A stretch of 5,974 nt of DNA, taken from positions 1 to 5,974 of the forward strand of contig NNSL01000295.1 of the NCBI GenBank assembly GCA_003123965.1, in the 5' to 3' direction. The notes beneath the pieces were generated by a model that was not told where the DNA came from, made no database searches, and saw only the letters and a program-made list of their open reading frames with translations. Both the position numbers and the translations under genes were made by a program. Below are positions 1 to 5,974 of this stretch, piece by piece (position 1 is the first letter of the stretch; every line of letters begins with the position of its first letter). The stretch comes from Balneolaceae bacterium SMO_bin1. Its GTDB lineage: Bacteria > Bacteroidota > Rhodothermia > Balneolales > Balneolaceae.

Positions 1-1480
1 CCAAGTCGAGGTTTGCGTCTCCAATCTGGCGACCGAATTCCAGGTTCTTTTCGTCTTCCAAGTCGCCAAGTTCAATCATGCCGGGTGTGATGATTATGCG
101 TCGCCCAGAATCAAACTGGGCCAGAATTTCAACGGCATTTTTTGCCCCGGTAGGGTTCGAGTTGAACGCATCGTCAATAACATAAATTTCGCCCTGCTTC
201 TTGAGCTCAAGGCGATGCTCTATGGGCTCGATATTCTGAGCGGCTACGGCCATGGTTTTGAGGCGGATATTAAATAGTGTGGCCACCCCTATAGCCAGCA
301 GCATATTTTGCACGTTATGAGCGCCCAAAAGTTTTGTTTTAATCACCTCTGATTTTCCATTCAGGTTTACGGTAAACGCGGTTCCTTCATGGTTGTACTG
401 AATGTTTCCAGCCGTTATAGACCCATTCTGAAGTCCGGTTTCTATCACTTCAATATCATCGCGCAGCCGCTGCATGGCCCGAACGCGTACGTCATCAGCA
501 TTTAATACTGCAGTACCGTTAGGTTTCAGTCGGCGTACCACGGTTGATTTTGTGTGTGCAATGGCATCTTGTGAGCCGAATGTCTCAAGGTGGGCAATGC
601 CAACATTGGTGACCACAGAAATATCCGGTTCGGCGATGTCGCAAAGCTCATCAATATTACCCACGTAGCGGGCCCCCATTTCCAGAATCAATACCTGGTG
701 GTGAGCTTCCAGATCGTTGTTGATGACCTTGCATATGCCCATGGGCGTATTATAGCTGCCCGGGGTAGAGCAGACGCTCATGCGTTCTTTGAGCAAGTCG
801 CGAATCATGAATTTTGTGCTGGTTTTGCCATAGCTGCCGGTAATGGCAATAACGGTGAGATTGGGCATGCGGGCCAGCTTCTTTTTAGCTTCATCAATAT
901 AGTGCTGGTGCACGCGCCGCTCGATAGGGGCTACCATTTTAGCAGCAGGAAACATCAGCAGCGGTACCATGGCATTGCCGAATACCCAGCCGAACGAGAA
1001 AATATAGATGTCAATGGGAAGCATGAAGGCCGTTTGCGATACAATGAGGTGGTCGTGTCCATAGGCCATCCACGTGGCCAGAGCGGGAATAGCCAGGCAC
1101 AAGATGGTGAATGGCACGCACAGGCGCTTCATTCGAGAGGTGAAAACAAGCGGTTTTTTCTGGCGGTCGTCGGCATAGTAATCAAACGGGCCAAACCAGA
1201 ATATGCCAAAGATGCTGAGAACAACCAGTGCGGATGAGCCGGTTATTGCATTAGACAACAGCCACAGCATGGCTACAATAATCACCATGTAAAGAATGTG
1301 AGCAGAGGTAATAACACGGCCGCTCCAGTGATCAACCAGCCAATACCAGTACTCGTTGAGTTTGTAACCTTTTTGCTGGAACATGTGCAGAAAAAAACGG
1401 CCTCTCAGAAAAGTGTGCCGCCCGATTGCCACAATAAAAGCAGCCAGTAAAAGATTGAGAAAAAGCAGGTACCAATTCAA
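1..1480 (-). CDS. MurF-like Mur ligase with N-terminal multi-pass membrane domain (partial, C-terminus cut by window edge)
   Basis: This is an ATP-dependent amide-bond ligase of the Mur family, closest to MurF, which adds D-Ala-D-Ala to UDP-MurNAc-tripeptide. Reading the minus strand gives 493 codons without a stop. Residues 1 to ~205 are rich in hydrophobic segments (about 4-22, 56-75, 83-99, 120-139 and 152-180) and should lie in the membrane. The catalytic part follows: P-loop ITGSYGKTSTK at 213-223, LEMGA at 266-270, TNVGIAHLETFGS at 291-303, LGAHNVQN at 385-392, and the C-terminal-domain signature IDDAFNSNPTGAKNA at 435-449, then PGMIELG at 466-472. K311 lies where MurF enzymes have their conserved lysine, but the usual following acidic residue is not there (KST). 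The start is TTG at 1480: a TAA lies in frame at 1501-1499, and the first ATG (1384) would delete the first membrane segment. No Shine-Dalgarno is visible. Membership of the Mur family is very secure. Exact substrate is not: it could be the main MurF, or a paralogue for another surface polymer, as in the membrane-linked CapB/PgsB ligases. Confidence 0.88.
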   Translation of the reverse strand, partial: MNWYLLFLNLLLAAFIVAIGRHTFLRGRFFLHMFQQKGYKLNEYWYWLVDHWSGRVITSAHILYMVIIVAMLWLLSNAITGSSALVVLSIFGIFWFGPFDYYADDRQKKPLVFTSRMKRLCVPFTILCLAIPALATWMAYGHDHLIVSQTAFMLPIDIYIFSFGWVFGNAMVPLLMFPAAKMVAPIERRVHQHYIDEAKKKLARMPNLTVIAITGSYGKTSTKFMIRDLLKERMSVCSTPGSYNTPMGICKVINNDLEAHHQVLILEMGARYVGNIDELCDIAEPDISVVTNVGIAHLETFGSQDAIAHTKSTVVRRLKPNGTAVLNADDVRVRAMQRLRDDIEVIETGLQNGSITAGNIQYNHEGTAFTVNLNGKSEVIKTKLLGAHNVQNMLLAIGVATLFNIRLKTMAVAAQNIEPIEHRLELKKQGEIYVIDDAFNSNPTGAKNAVEILAQFDSGRRIIITPGMIELGDLEDEKNLEFGRQIGDANLDL

Positions 1481-1610
1481 AGTACGTGGGGTAAAACGTT
1501 ATGATTATCAAAAAGTTAACAGGTCGCTAATGTAAGGAACATCTGTTATATTTATGCGCTTAAAACACAATTAGCGATAATAATATTCATCCCAAAATTT
1601 TTTCAAATAT
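1481..1610. promoter_or_regulatory. Divergent intergenic region, candidate promoters for the Mur ligase and the nucleotidyltransferase
   Basis: This AT-rich gap separates two genes transcribed away from each other, so it should hold both promoters. On the plus strand TATATTTA at 1547-1554 matches 7 of 8 positions of the Bacteroidota -7 consensus TAnnTTTG. On the minus strand TAACTTTT at 1518-1511 also matches 7 of 8. Neither has a convincing TTG at the -33 position. No strong hairpin, riboswitch or operator was recognised. The assignment is by layout and consensus only. Confidence 0.4.
1546..1561 (+). promoter_or_regulatory. Promoter-like 16-bp motif, copy 1
   Basis: The sequence TTATATTTATGCGCTT is 14/16 identical to a segment at 3609-3624, and both lie just upstream of plus-strand genes. 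The core TATATTTA resembles the Bacteroidota -7 element. Here the motif ends 49 bases before the nucleotidyltransferase ATG, leaving room for a short leader. A role as promoter is inferred; similarity by chance in AT-rich DNA is possible. Confidence 0.35.
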
Positions 1611-2618
1611 ATGAAATTAATTATCCCAATGGCAGGCCGCGGCACGCGGGTACGTCCACATTCGCACACCACGCCCAAACCGCTGCTGCCGGTTGCCGGC
1701 AAGATGATTGTTGAACGCATTGTTGAAACATTCGGACGCACGCTAGATCGCACGATTGATGAAATTGTATTTATCCTGGGGCCTGACTTTGGCCAGGAAA
1801 TTAAAGATGAGCTCTCGGCCATGTGCGACCGGCAGGGTGCCGAGGCTACCTTTCGCGTGCAGCACAACGCGGAGGGAACCGCTCACGCCGTATACTGTGC
1901 CGAGGAAGATCTGGAGGGCGAATGCATTATCGTATTTGCCGACACTATTTTTGATATGGAAGGCTCGGTTACTATTGATGATGCCGACAGTGTAATATGG
2001 CTCAAAAAAGTGGACGATCCTTCGCGCTTTGGGGTAGCTGTAGAAAAAGACGGGCAAATTACCGATTTCGTTGAAAAGCCCAGTGAGCCTATCTCGAATC
2101 TGGCCATCATCGGTGTTTATTACTTTAAGGAAGCGGCCGACCTTAAAAAAGAGATTGAATATTTACTGGAGCACGATGTTCGCGGTCACGGCGATGAATT
2201 TCAGCTTACCGATGCACTCGACCGCCTGCTGAAAGATGACAACGTTTTCCGTAAGGCTACGGTTGATGAATGGCTGGACTGCGGCACGCTGCCCGCCTGG
2301 CGCGATACATCCCGGGTGATTGTAGAAAAAGAAGCCACCGATATTGATGAAACTCAGTTCAAAGACACAAAAATTATTCAACCGGTATTTATTGGAGATG
2401 ATGTTGAGCTTGAAGGCTGTAAAATCGGTCCGTACGCCAGCATCGACAGCGGCTGCACGCTAAAGAATACGACCGTGGAAAATAGCCTCATTCAGAAAAA
2501 TTCAACGCTGACGGGCTGCTATATCGAAAATTCTACTATCGGCAAGCACGTAGAGCTGCATAAGGTTGATCAGCAAGTGCATATTGGTGATCACTCAAAA
2601 GTTGGAGTAGACGTTTAA
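1611..2618 (+). CDS. Sugar-1-phosphate nucleotidyltransferase (NDP-sugar pyrophosphorylase) with C-terminal left-handed beta-helix
   Basis: The 335-residue cytoplasmic enzyme should couple a sugar-1-phosphate to an NTP, giving an NDP-sugar and pyrophosphate for surface glycan synthesis. The N-terminal Rossmann-like domain (~1-235) starts with the signature IIPMAGRGTRVRP (4-16) followed by TPKPLLP (21-27), where K23 is the conserved phosphate-contacting lysine. VFADTIFD at 108-115 carries the metal-binding aspartate D111; FVEKP at 153-157 and WLDCGT at 221-226 are further family motifs. From ~255 to 331 there are imperfect hexapeptide repeats (e.g. PVFIGDDVELEGCKIGPYAS), typical of the left-handed beta-helix found in the long RmlA-like, GlmU-like and GlgC-like proteins. 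The ATG follows an A/T-rich stretch without Shine-Dalgarno. It diverges from the Mur ligase and converges on the CDF gene. Whether it makes dTDP-, UDP-, GDP- or ADP-sugar cannot be read from motifs; the RmlA-like long form (glucose-1-phosphate thymidylyltransferase) is my first guess. Confidence 0.92.
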   Translation: MKLIIPMAGRGTRVRPHSHTTPKPLLPVAGKMIVERIVETFGRTLDRTIDEIVFILGPDFGQEIKDELSAMCDRQGAEATFRVQHNAEGTAHAVYCAEEDLEGECIIVFADTIFDMEGSVTIDDADSVIWLKKVDDPSRFGVAVEKDGQITDFVEKPSEPISNLAIIGVYYFKEAADLKKEIEYLLEHDVRGHGDEFQLTDALDRLLKDDNVFRKATVDEWLDCGTLPAWRDTSRVIVEKEATDIDETQFKDTKIIQPVFIGDDVELEGCKIGPYASIDSGCTLKNTTVENSLIQKNSTLTGCYIENSTIGKHVELHKVDQQVHIGDHSKVGVDV

Positions 2619-2633
2619 TAGCCATTTAGGGTC

Positions 2634-3569
2634 TCAAATAAAATCGTCGAGGGGGCGTCTCTGGTCGGCATCTTCCAGACTTTGGTGCTCCTCGCGGTGG
2701 CTGCCTTCCGGCTCAAGGTGAATCGTAACGATAACATCACCTTGAATAGCGTTGATAAGCTCCTTTTCGAGTATTGTGGCATCATCGTGGGCGGTTTTTA
2801 AATCAATACCGCGCTCAAATATAGCATGGAGTTCAACCCATGTGGTGCTACCGGTGGTACGGTGCCGCAGGTTATGGTAGCTGATCATGGCGCCCGGCAA
2901 GGTGTTATTTAAGGCTTCCTTAATGGCTTGGTCGGCTTTGGGGTTCTTGCGGTCCATCAGTCCATCAACGGAGTAGCGCAGCAGTTTAAAGCCTTCGTAC
3001 ATGATGTAGAGGGCAAGCGCAAGGCCCACAATGGCATCGAGTATAATCCAGCCGGTAAAATTAACAACCACCAGTGTGGCAACGGCACCCATGCTGGTCC
3101 AAACGTCGGTAAGCGTATGCTTGCCATTACTGATGACCATCATGTTTTGCTCTTTGCGGCCGATATTTACCAAGTATCTGCCCAATGCAAAATTGATGAT
3201 TCCGGCCGCGGCCAGCAGCCCAATACCCCAGCCAATATTCTGCAGCGTATGGCCGTAAATTAGGTTGCCAGTTGATTCGTATATAATCGTCAGCCCGGCC
3301 AGCATAATCACGCCGCCCTCAATGCCCACAGTGAGAAACTCCACTCGTTCGTGGCCATACAAGTGCTTGTCATCGGCGGGCTTGGTGCTCAGCAGAAATC
3401 CGTAGTAAACAAAAGCCACTGCAAGAATATGTATCACCGATTCTACGGCATCGGACAAGGCGGTAGTTGACTGGGTAAGAAAAAAGCCGCCGGCCTTAGC
3501 ACATAAGGACAATGCCGAAACCAACAGGCTTATACGCAGCGCAGTTTTAGCTTTTGGTGATGGGGTCAT
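2634..3569 (-). CDS. Cation diffusion facilitator (CDF) family metal transporter
   Basis: This inner-membrane exporter of divalent metal ions (usually Zn2+, Fe2+, Mn2+ or similar) works by proton exchange as a dimer. Starting at ATG 3569 it has 311 residues, normal for the family, with about six membrane segments followed by a cytosolic domain from ~205. The second helix carries LSDAVESVIHIL (38-49), the loop DDKHLYGHERVE (66-77) supplies the site-B aspartate and histidines, and helix five has HTLTDVWTS (151-159), giving H151 and D155 of site A. The C-terminal domain shows YHNLRHR (231-237), VELHAIFE, AHDDA (260-264) and TIHLEPE (282-288), the usual dimer-site histidines. Site A is unusual because helix two supplies E43 and H47 where YiiP-type pumps have Asp/His and Asp. 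A TTG at 3584 is also in frame (five more residues), but it falls inside an inverted repeat and adds no conserved sequence. It faces the tRNA nucleotidyltransferase gene across a short divergent gap. The metal specificity is not known. Confidence 0.93.
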   Translation of the reverse strand: MTPSPKAKTALRISLLVSALSLCAKAGGFFLTQSTTALSDAVESVIHILAVAFVYYGFLLSTKPADDKHLYGHERVEFLTVGIEGGVIMLAGLTIIYESTGNLIYGHTLQNIGWGIGLLAAAGIINFALGRYLVNIGRKEQNMMVISNGKHTLTDVWTSMGAVATLVVVNFTGWIILDAIVGLALALYIMYEGFKLLRYSVDGLMDRKNPKADQAIKEALNNTLPGAMISYHNLRHRTTGSTTWVELHAIFERGIDLKTAHDDATILEKELINAIQGDVIVTIHLEPEGSHREEHQSLEDADQRRPLDDFI

Positions 3570-3582
3570 CTTTTTATGAAAC

Positions 3583-3601
3583 AAAGCTGAAAGCCAGCTT
3601 T
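3583..3601. repeat. Inverted repeat (7-bp arms, 5-bp loop) between divergent genes
   Basis: AAAGCTG at 3583-3589 and CAGCTTT at 3595-3601 are perfect reverse complements around AAAGC. It lies directly upstream of the CDF ATG (3569) and ~30 bases before the TTG of the tRNA gene. It could be an operator for a metal-sensing regulator or a weak RNA hairpin in the CDF leader. It is too weak and has no suitable T-run for a confident terminator. Chance occurrence cannot be excluded. Confidence 0.45.
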
Positions 3602-3608
3602 TAAGTTC

Positions 3609-3624
3609 TTATTTTTATGCTCTT
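3609..3624 (+). promoter_or_regulatory. Promoter-like 16-bp motif, copy 2
   Basis: The sequence TTATTTTTATGCTCTT matches 14 of 16 bases of the motif at 1546-1561. Its core TATTTTTA agrees at 7 of 8 positions with the Bacteroidota -7 consensus TAnnTTTG. It ends only eight bases before the TTG start at 3633, so if it is the promoter the transcript would have a very short leader or none. No matching TTG is seen at -33. Confidence 0.35.
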
Positions 3625-3632
3625 TTTAGAAT

Positions 3633-5063
3633 TTGAAAAATCAGCAACGCGTGGAAAATATCCATCCTAAACATAAGAAAGTATTTGATACCATTTCATC
3701 GGCTGCTGAGGCCGTGAGCCAGGAAGCCTATGTGGTGGGTGGATATGTGCGCGACTACTACCTAGACCGGCTCAGTACAGACATGGACATCGATTTCGTG
3801 ACCGTTGGCTCAGGAATAAAATTGGCACGGAAAGTAGCCGACCTGCTCCAGGCCGATAGCCTTTCGGTGTTCAAAAAATTCGGCACGGCGCAAGTGAAAT
3901 ATGATGGACTGGAGCTGGAATTCGTAGGCGCACGCAAAGAAAGCTATCGCCGTAATTCGCGTAAGCCCATTGTAGAAGAGGGAACGTTGAAGGATGATCA
4001 GCTGCGGCGCGATTTTACGATCAATGCCCTTTCATGGTCGCTAAACGAAGAGAATTTTGGACAGCTGCTCGATCCGTTTGAAGGTATTCAGGATCTTCAT
4101 AAAGAGTTAATACGTACGCCGGTAGAGCCGGAACAAACCTTTGAGGACGATCCTTTGCGGATGATGCGGGCGGTTCGCTTTGCCACTCAGCTCAATTTTA
4201 ATATAGAAGAAAATACCTACCAGGCCATTGAAGAGATGGCGCACCGGCTCGAAATTATTTCCAAAGAACGTCTGCTGGAAGAGCTGAATAAAATTGTGCT
4301 GGCTCCGAAGCCCTCCATCGGGTTTGCACTGCTGTTTAAAACCGGGCTGCTGGAGCAATTTTTTCCTGAAATGTGCAAGCTGCACGGGGTGAAAGAAGTC
4401 CGTGGCGTGCGACATAAAGACAATTTCTGGCACACTCTTAAAGTGCTCGACAATGTAGCCGAAATGAGCGATGATCTATGGCTGCGCTGGGCCGCCATCA
4501 TGCACGATATTGCCAAACCGGTAACCCAGCGGTATGAGCGTGGAACAGGGTGGACCTTCCACGGGCACGATGCCATCGGCGCAAAGTGGGTGAAGCCGAT
4601 TTTTCGGCGCCTGGGGCTGCCGTTGGATGAGCGCATGCGGTATGTTAAAAAACTGGTGCGCTTGCACCTGCGGCCCATCGCCCTTGTTTCTGATGAAGTG
4701 ACCGATAGCGCCGTACGCCGGCTTATTTATGAGGCGGGTGATGATATTGATGATTTAATGATGCTTTGCCGGGCCGACATCACCAGCAAAAACGATCGAA
4801 AAGTAGAGCAGTACAACAAGAACTTCGATCGGGTGGAGAAAAAGATCGCCGAAGTGGAACAGAAAGACCGCCTGCGCAAGTGGACCAACCCCATTGACGG
4901 TAATGAAATTATGGAAACGCTGGGCATTGAGCCTGGTCCCATAATTGGGGAAATAAAAGATGAAATTCGGGAGGCCATACTCGACGGGAAAATACCCAAC
5001 GAGCACGACGCGGCCTTTGAGTACATGATGAAGATTAAGGATAAATATCTCAGTGAACGGTAA
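3633..5063 (+). CDS. cca: CCA-type tRNA nucleotidyltransferase with HD domain
   Basis: This class II nucleotidyltransferase should add or repair the 3'-terminal CCA of tRNAs in the cytoplasm; some relatives add only CC or only A, and poly(A) polymerases are close kin. In 476 residues the order is: GGYVRD (36-41), the metal-binding DMDIDF (50-55, D52 and D54), the RRDFTINAL motif (125-133), LLDPFEGIQDL (145-155), IRTP, then DDPLRMMRAVRFA (172-184), the nucleotide-recognition region, and ERLLEEL (212-218). An HD domain follows: H267, the pair H291-D292 (MHDIAKP), FHGHDAIGA (309-317), H345 and RADITS (380-385). The start must be TTG 3633 or GTG 3651, because TAG sits in frame at 3627-3629 and the first internal Met (51) lies inside the active site. 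The recognition motif reads DDxxR instead of the more common EDxxR. The gene is divergent from the CDF transporter, and ispE begins 50 bases after its stop on the same strand, so they probably form an operon. Confidence 0.93.
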   Translation: MKNQQRVENIHPKHKKVFDTISSAAEAVSQEAYVVGGYVRDYYLDRLSTDMDIDFVTVGSGIKLARKVADLLQADSLSVFKKFGTAQVKYDGLELEFVGARKESYRRNSRKPIVEEGTLKDDQLRRDFTINALSWSLNEENFGQLLDPFEGIQDLHKELIRTPVEPEQTFEDDPLRMMRAVRFATQLNFNIEENTYQAIEEMAHRLEIISKERLLEELNKIVLAPKPSIGFALLFKTGLLEQFFPEMCKLHGVKEVRGVRHKDNFWHTLKVLDNVAEMSDDLWLRWAAIMHDIAKPVTQRYERGTGWTFHGHDAIGAKWVKPIFRRLGLPLDERMRYVKKLVRLHLRPIALVSDEVTDSAVRRLIYEAGDDIDDLMMLCRADITSKNDRKVEQYNKNFDRVEKKIAEVEQKDRLRKWTNPIDGNEIMETLGIEPGPIIGEIKDEIREAILDGKIPNEHDAAFEYMMKIKDKYLSER

Positions 5064-5085
5064 ACAATTCAACATTACTGTACAC

Positions 5086-5107
5086 TGATCACTACTAATT
5101 GATCACT
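5086..5107. repeat. Direct repeat of TGATCACT with 14-bp period
   Basis: TGATCACT occurs at 5086-5093 and again at 5100-5107, in the 50-bp gap between the tRNA gene and ispE. The inner TGATCA is itself palindromic, so the two copies could also pair as a 6-bp stem with an 8-base loop. It might be a binding site or a small duplication. Nothing links it to a known regulator. Confidence 0.4.
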
Positions 5108-5113
5108 GAAATT

Positions 5114-5974
5114 ATGTGGATCGCTGATTCTTACGCCAAAATAAACTTAGGGCTCAACGTCCTTGAAAAGCTCCCCACCGGGTATCACCGCATTGAAACC
5201 GGTTTTTGTTTTGTGGAGTGGAAAGATCGTTTTGAAGTACAGCCCGCCAATGAAATGAAGTTGCAGCTTTCTGATGACAGCATCCCGACTGATGACCGAA
5301 ACTTGATCATAAAGGCAATTAAAGTGCTGCAGCAGTACGTGGGGCTCAGCCAGGCGTACCATATAAATGTAGAAAAGCGCATTCCGGCGGGAGCAGGACT
5401 TGGGGGTGGAAGCAGTAATGCCGCCCTAATTCTTCGTATGATAAACAAAATTGAAGAGCTTGGACTGAGCGACGACGAACTTATCGACCTAAGCCGTGAT
5501 CTCGGTGCCGATGTACCCTTTTTCATCAAGGGAGAAACCGGAATTGGCCGGGGCGTAGGGCAAGAAATTGAGCCGATAGACATTCAACCCAATTACTGGA
5601 TCGTAACATGCTTTCCAAACGAATCCAGCAGTACGCCCGAGGCTTACGAATATTGCCAGCCTAATCCTGAGCCCGATTTCCCGCTTAGGCGCGTGCTTAC
5701 CGAAGAGCCGGTGGATGAATGGCGATACATGCTGTTTAATGATCTGGAGCAGTCGGTTTTTCAGCGCATTCGCGTTTCGGGCAACCTTAAAGATCAATTT
5801 TACGAATTCGGGGCTATTTATGCCTCTATGACGGGAAGCGGATCGGCTGTTTATGGGATATTTGAGCAAAACTTTGTTGCATTAGAAGCGTACGAGGCAC
5901 TGCTTGATCTGGACTTGCCCGCCAAAATTACTCGTCCTGGTTTTACCCCCGATTACGGAATTTATCGAAAGGCC
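5114..5974 (+). CDS. ispE: 4-diphosphocytidyl-2-C-methyl-D-erythritol kinase IspE (3' end beyond window)
   Basis: IspE is the GHMP-family kinase that phosphorylates the 2-hydroxyl of CDP-methylerythritol with ATP, the fourth step of the MEP (non-mevalonate) isoprenoid pathway in the cytoplasm. The 287 visible residues contain the N-terminal signature SYAKINLGLNV (6-16) with catalytic K9, GYHRIET (23-29), the glycine-rich ATP-binding loop PAGAGLGGGSSNAAL (91-105), GADVPFF (131-137) with the catalytic aspartate D133, and the C-terminal GHMP motif MTGSGSAVYGIF (239-250). The frame stays open to the last base. E. coli IspE is about 283 residues, so very little should be missing. ATG 5114 gives the usual short lead before AKIN; a TTG at 5099 is also in frame after a TAA but lies in the repeat. 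The gene follows the tRNA nucleotidyltransferase by 50 bases and is likely co-transcribed. It implies that this organism makes isoprenoids by the MEP route. Confidence 0.96.
   Translation, partial: MWIADSYAKINLGLNVLEKLPTGYHRIETGFCFVEWKDRFEVQPANEMKLQLSDDSIPTDDRNLIIKAIKVLQQYVGLSQAYHINVEKRIPAGAGLGGGSSNAALILRMINKIEELGLSDDELIDLSRDLGADVPFFIKGETGIGRGVGQEIEPIDIQPNYWIVTCFPNESSSTPEAYEYCQPNPEPDFPLRRVLTEEPVDEWRYMLFNDLEQSVFQRIRVSGNLKDQFYEFGAIYASMTGSGSAVYGIFEQNFVALEAYEALLDLDLPAKITRPGFTPDYGIYRKA

Noticed and set aside
590..1237. Long plus-strand open frame of 215 codons opposite the Mur ligase
   Set aside because: It lies fully inside the minus-strand ligase, whose P-loop and other motifs are unmistakable, and its translation shows no family signature. 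It is an antisense shadow.
2586..2594. Another GTGATCACT near the end of the nucleotidyltransferase, resembling the repeat before ispE
   Set aside because: It lies in coding sequence and encodes conserved-looking beta-helix residues (GDHS), so a chance match is more likely than a third copy of a regulatory site.
2619..2633. Possible bidirectional terminator between the convergent nucleotidyltransferase and CDF genes
   Set aside because: The gap is only 15 bases and I see no GC-rich hairpin with a T-run on either strand; only a weak AGACG/CGTCT pairing over a long loop is present.
4217..4678. Minus-strand open frame of 153 codons opposite the tRNA nucleotidyltransferase
   Set aside because: Its translation is Ser/Arg-rich and low in recognisable motifs, as expected for the antisense of a conserved gene.
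5489..5869. Minus-strand open frame of 126 codons opposite ispE
   Set aside because: It overlaps the conserved GHMP motifs of ispE on the other strand and has no signature of its own.

Overview
The window looks like an ordinary chromosomal stretch of a free-living bacterium from the Bacteroidota/Balneolota/Rhodothermota side of the tree. This placement is inferred from three things. There are no clear Shine-Dalgarno sequences. At least two genes appear to need TTG starts. The tRNA nucleotidyltransferase is of the HD-containing type with a 'DDPLRMMRAVRFATQLNF' stretch that I associate with Bacteroidota-like enzymes. Base composition is near balanced by eye. No mobile element, CRISPR array, rRNA or tRNA was seen.

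Layout from left to right. (1) Minus strand, 1-1480: a Mur ligase related to MurF, cut off at its C-terminus by the window edge. Its N-terminal ~205 residues form a multi-pass membrane region instead of the usual soluble MurF substrate-binding domain. (2) A ~130 bp divergent intergenic region. (3) Plus strand, 1611-2618: a sugar-1-phosphate nucleotidyltransferase with a C-terminal left-handed beta-helix. (4) Minus strand, 2634-3569: a cation diffusion facilitator (CDF) metal exporter, convergent with the previous gene and only 15 bases from its stop. (5) A short divergent region with a 7-bp inverted repeat and a promoter-like AT-rich motif. (6) Plus strand, 3633-5063: a CCA-type tRNA nucleotidyltransferase with an HD domain. 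(7) Plus strand, 5114 to the window end: ispE (4-diphosphocytidyl-2-C-methyl-D-erythritol kinase), probably co-transcribed with the tRNA gene, nearly complete but without a visible stop.

The genes are mostly housekeeping: cell-wall or surface-polymer precursor ligation, nucleotide-sugar supply, metal efflux, tRNA 3'-end maturation and isoprenoid precursor synthesis by the MEP pathway. The Mur ligase and the nucleotidyltransferase are divergent neighbours and could both feed envelope synthesis, but nothing in the sequence proves a joint pathway.

I did not find a clear undescribed system. The points most worth a second look are the membrane-anchored Mur ligase, the unusual metal-site residues in the CDF transporter, and a 16-bp motif (14/16 identical) shared by the leader regions of two plus-strand genes.
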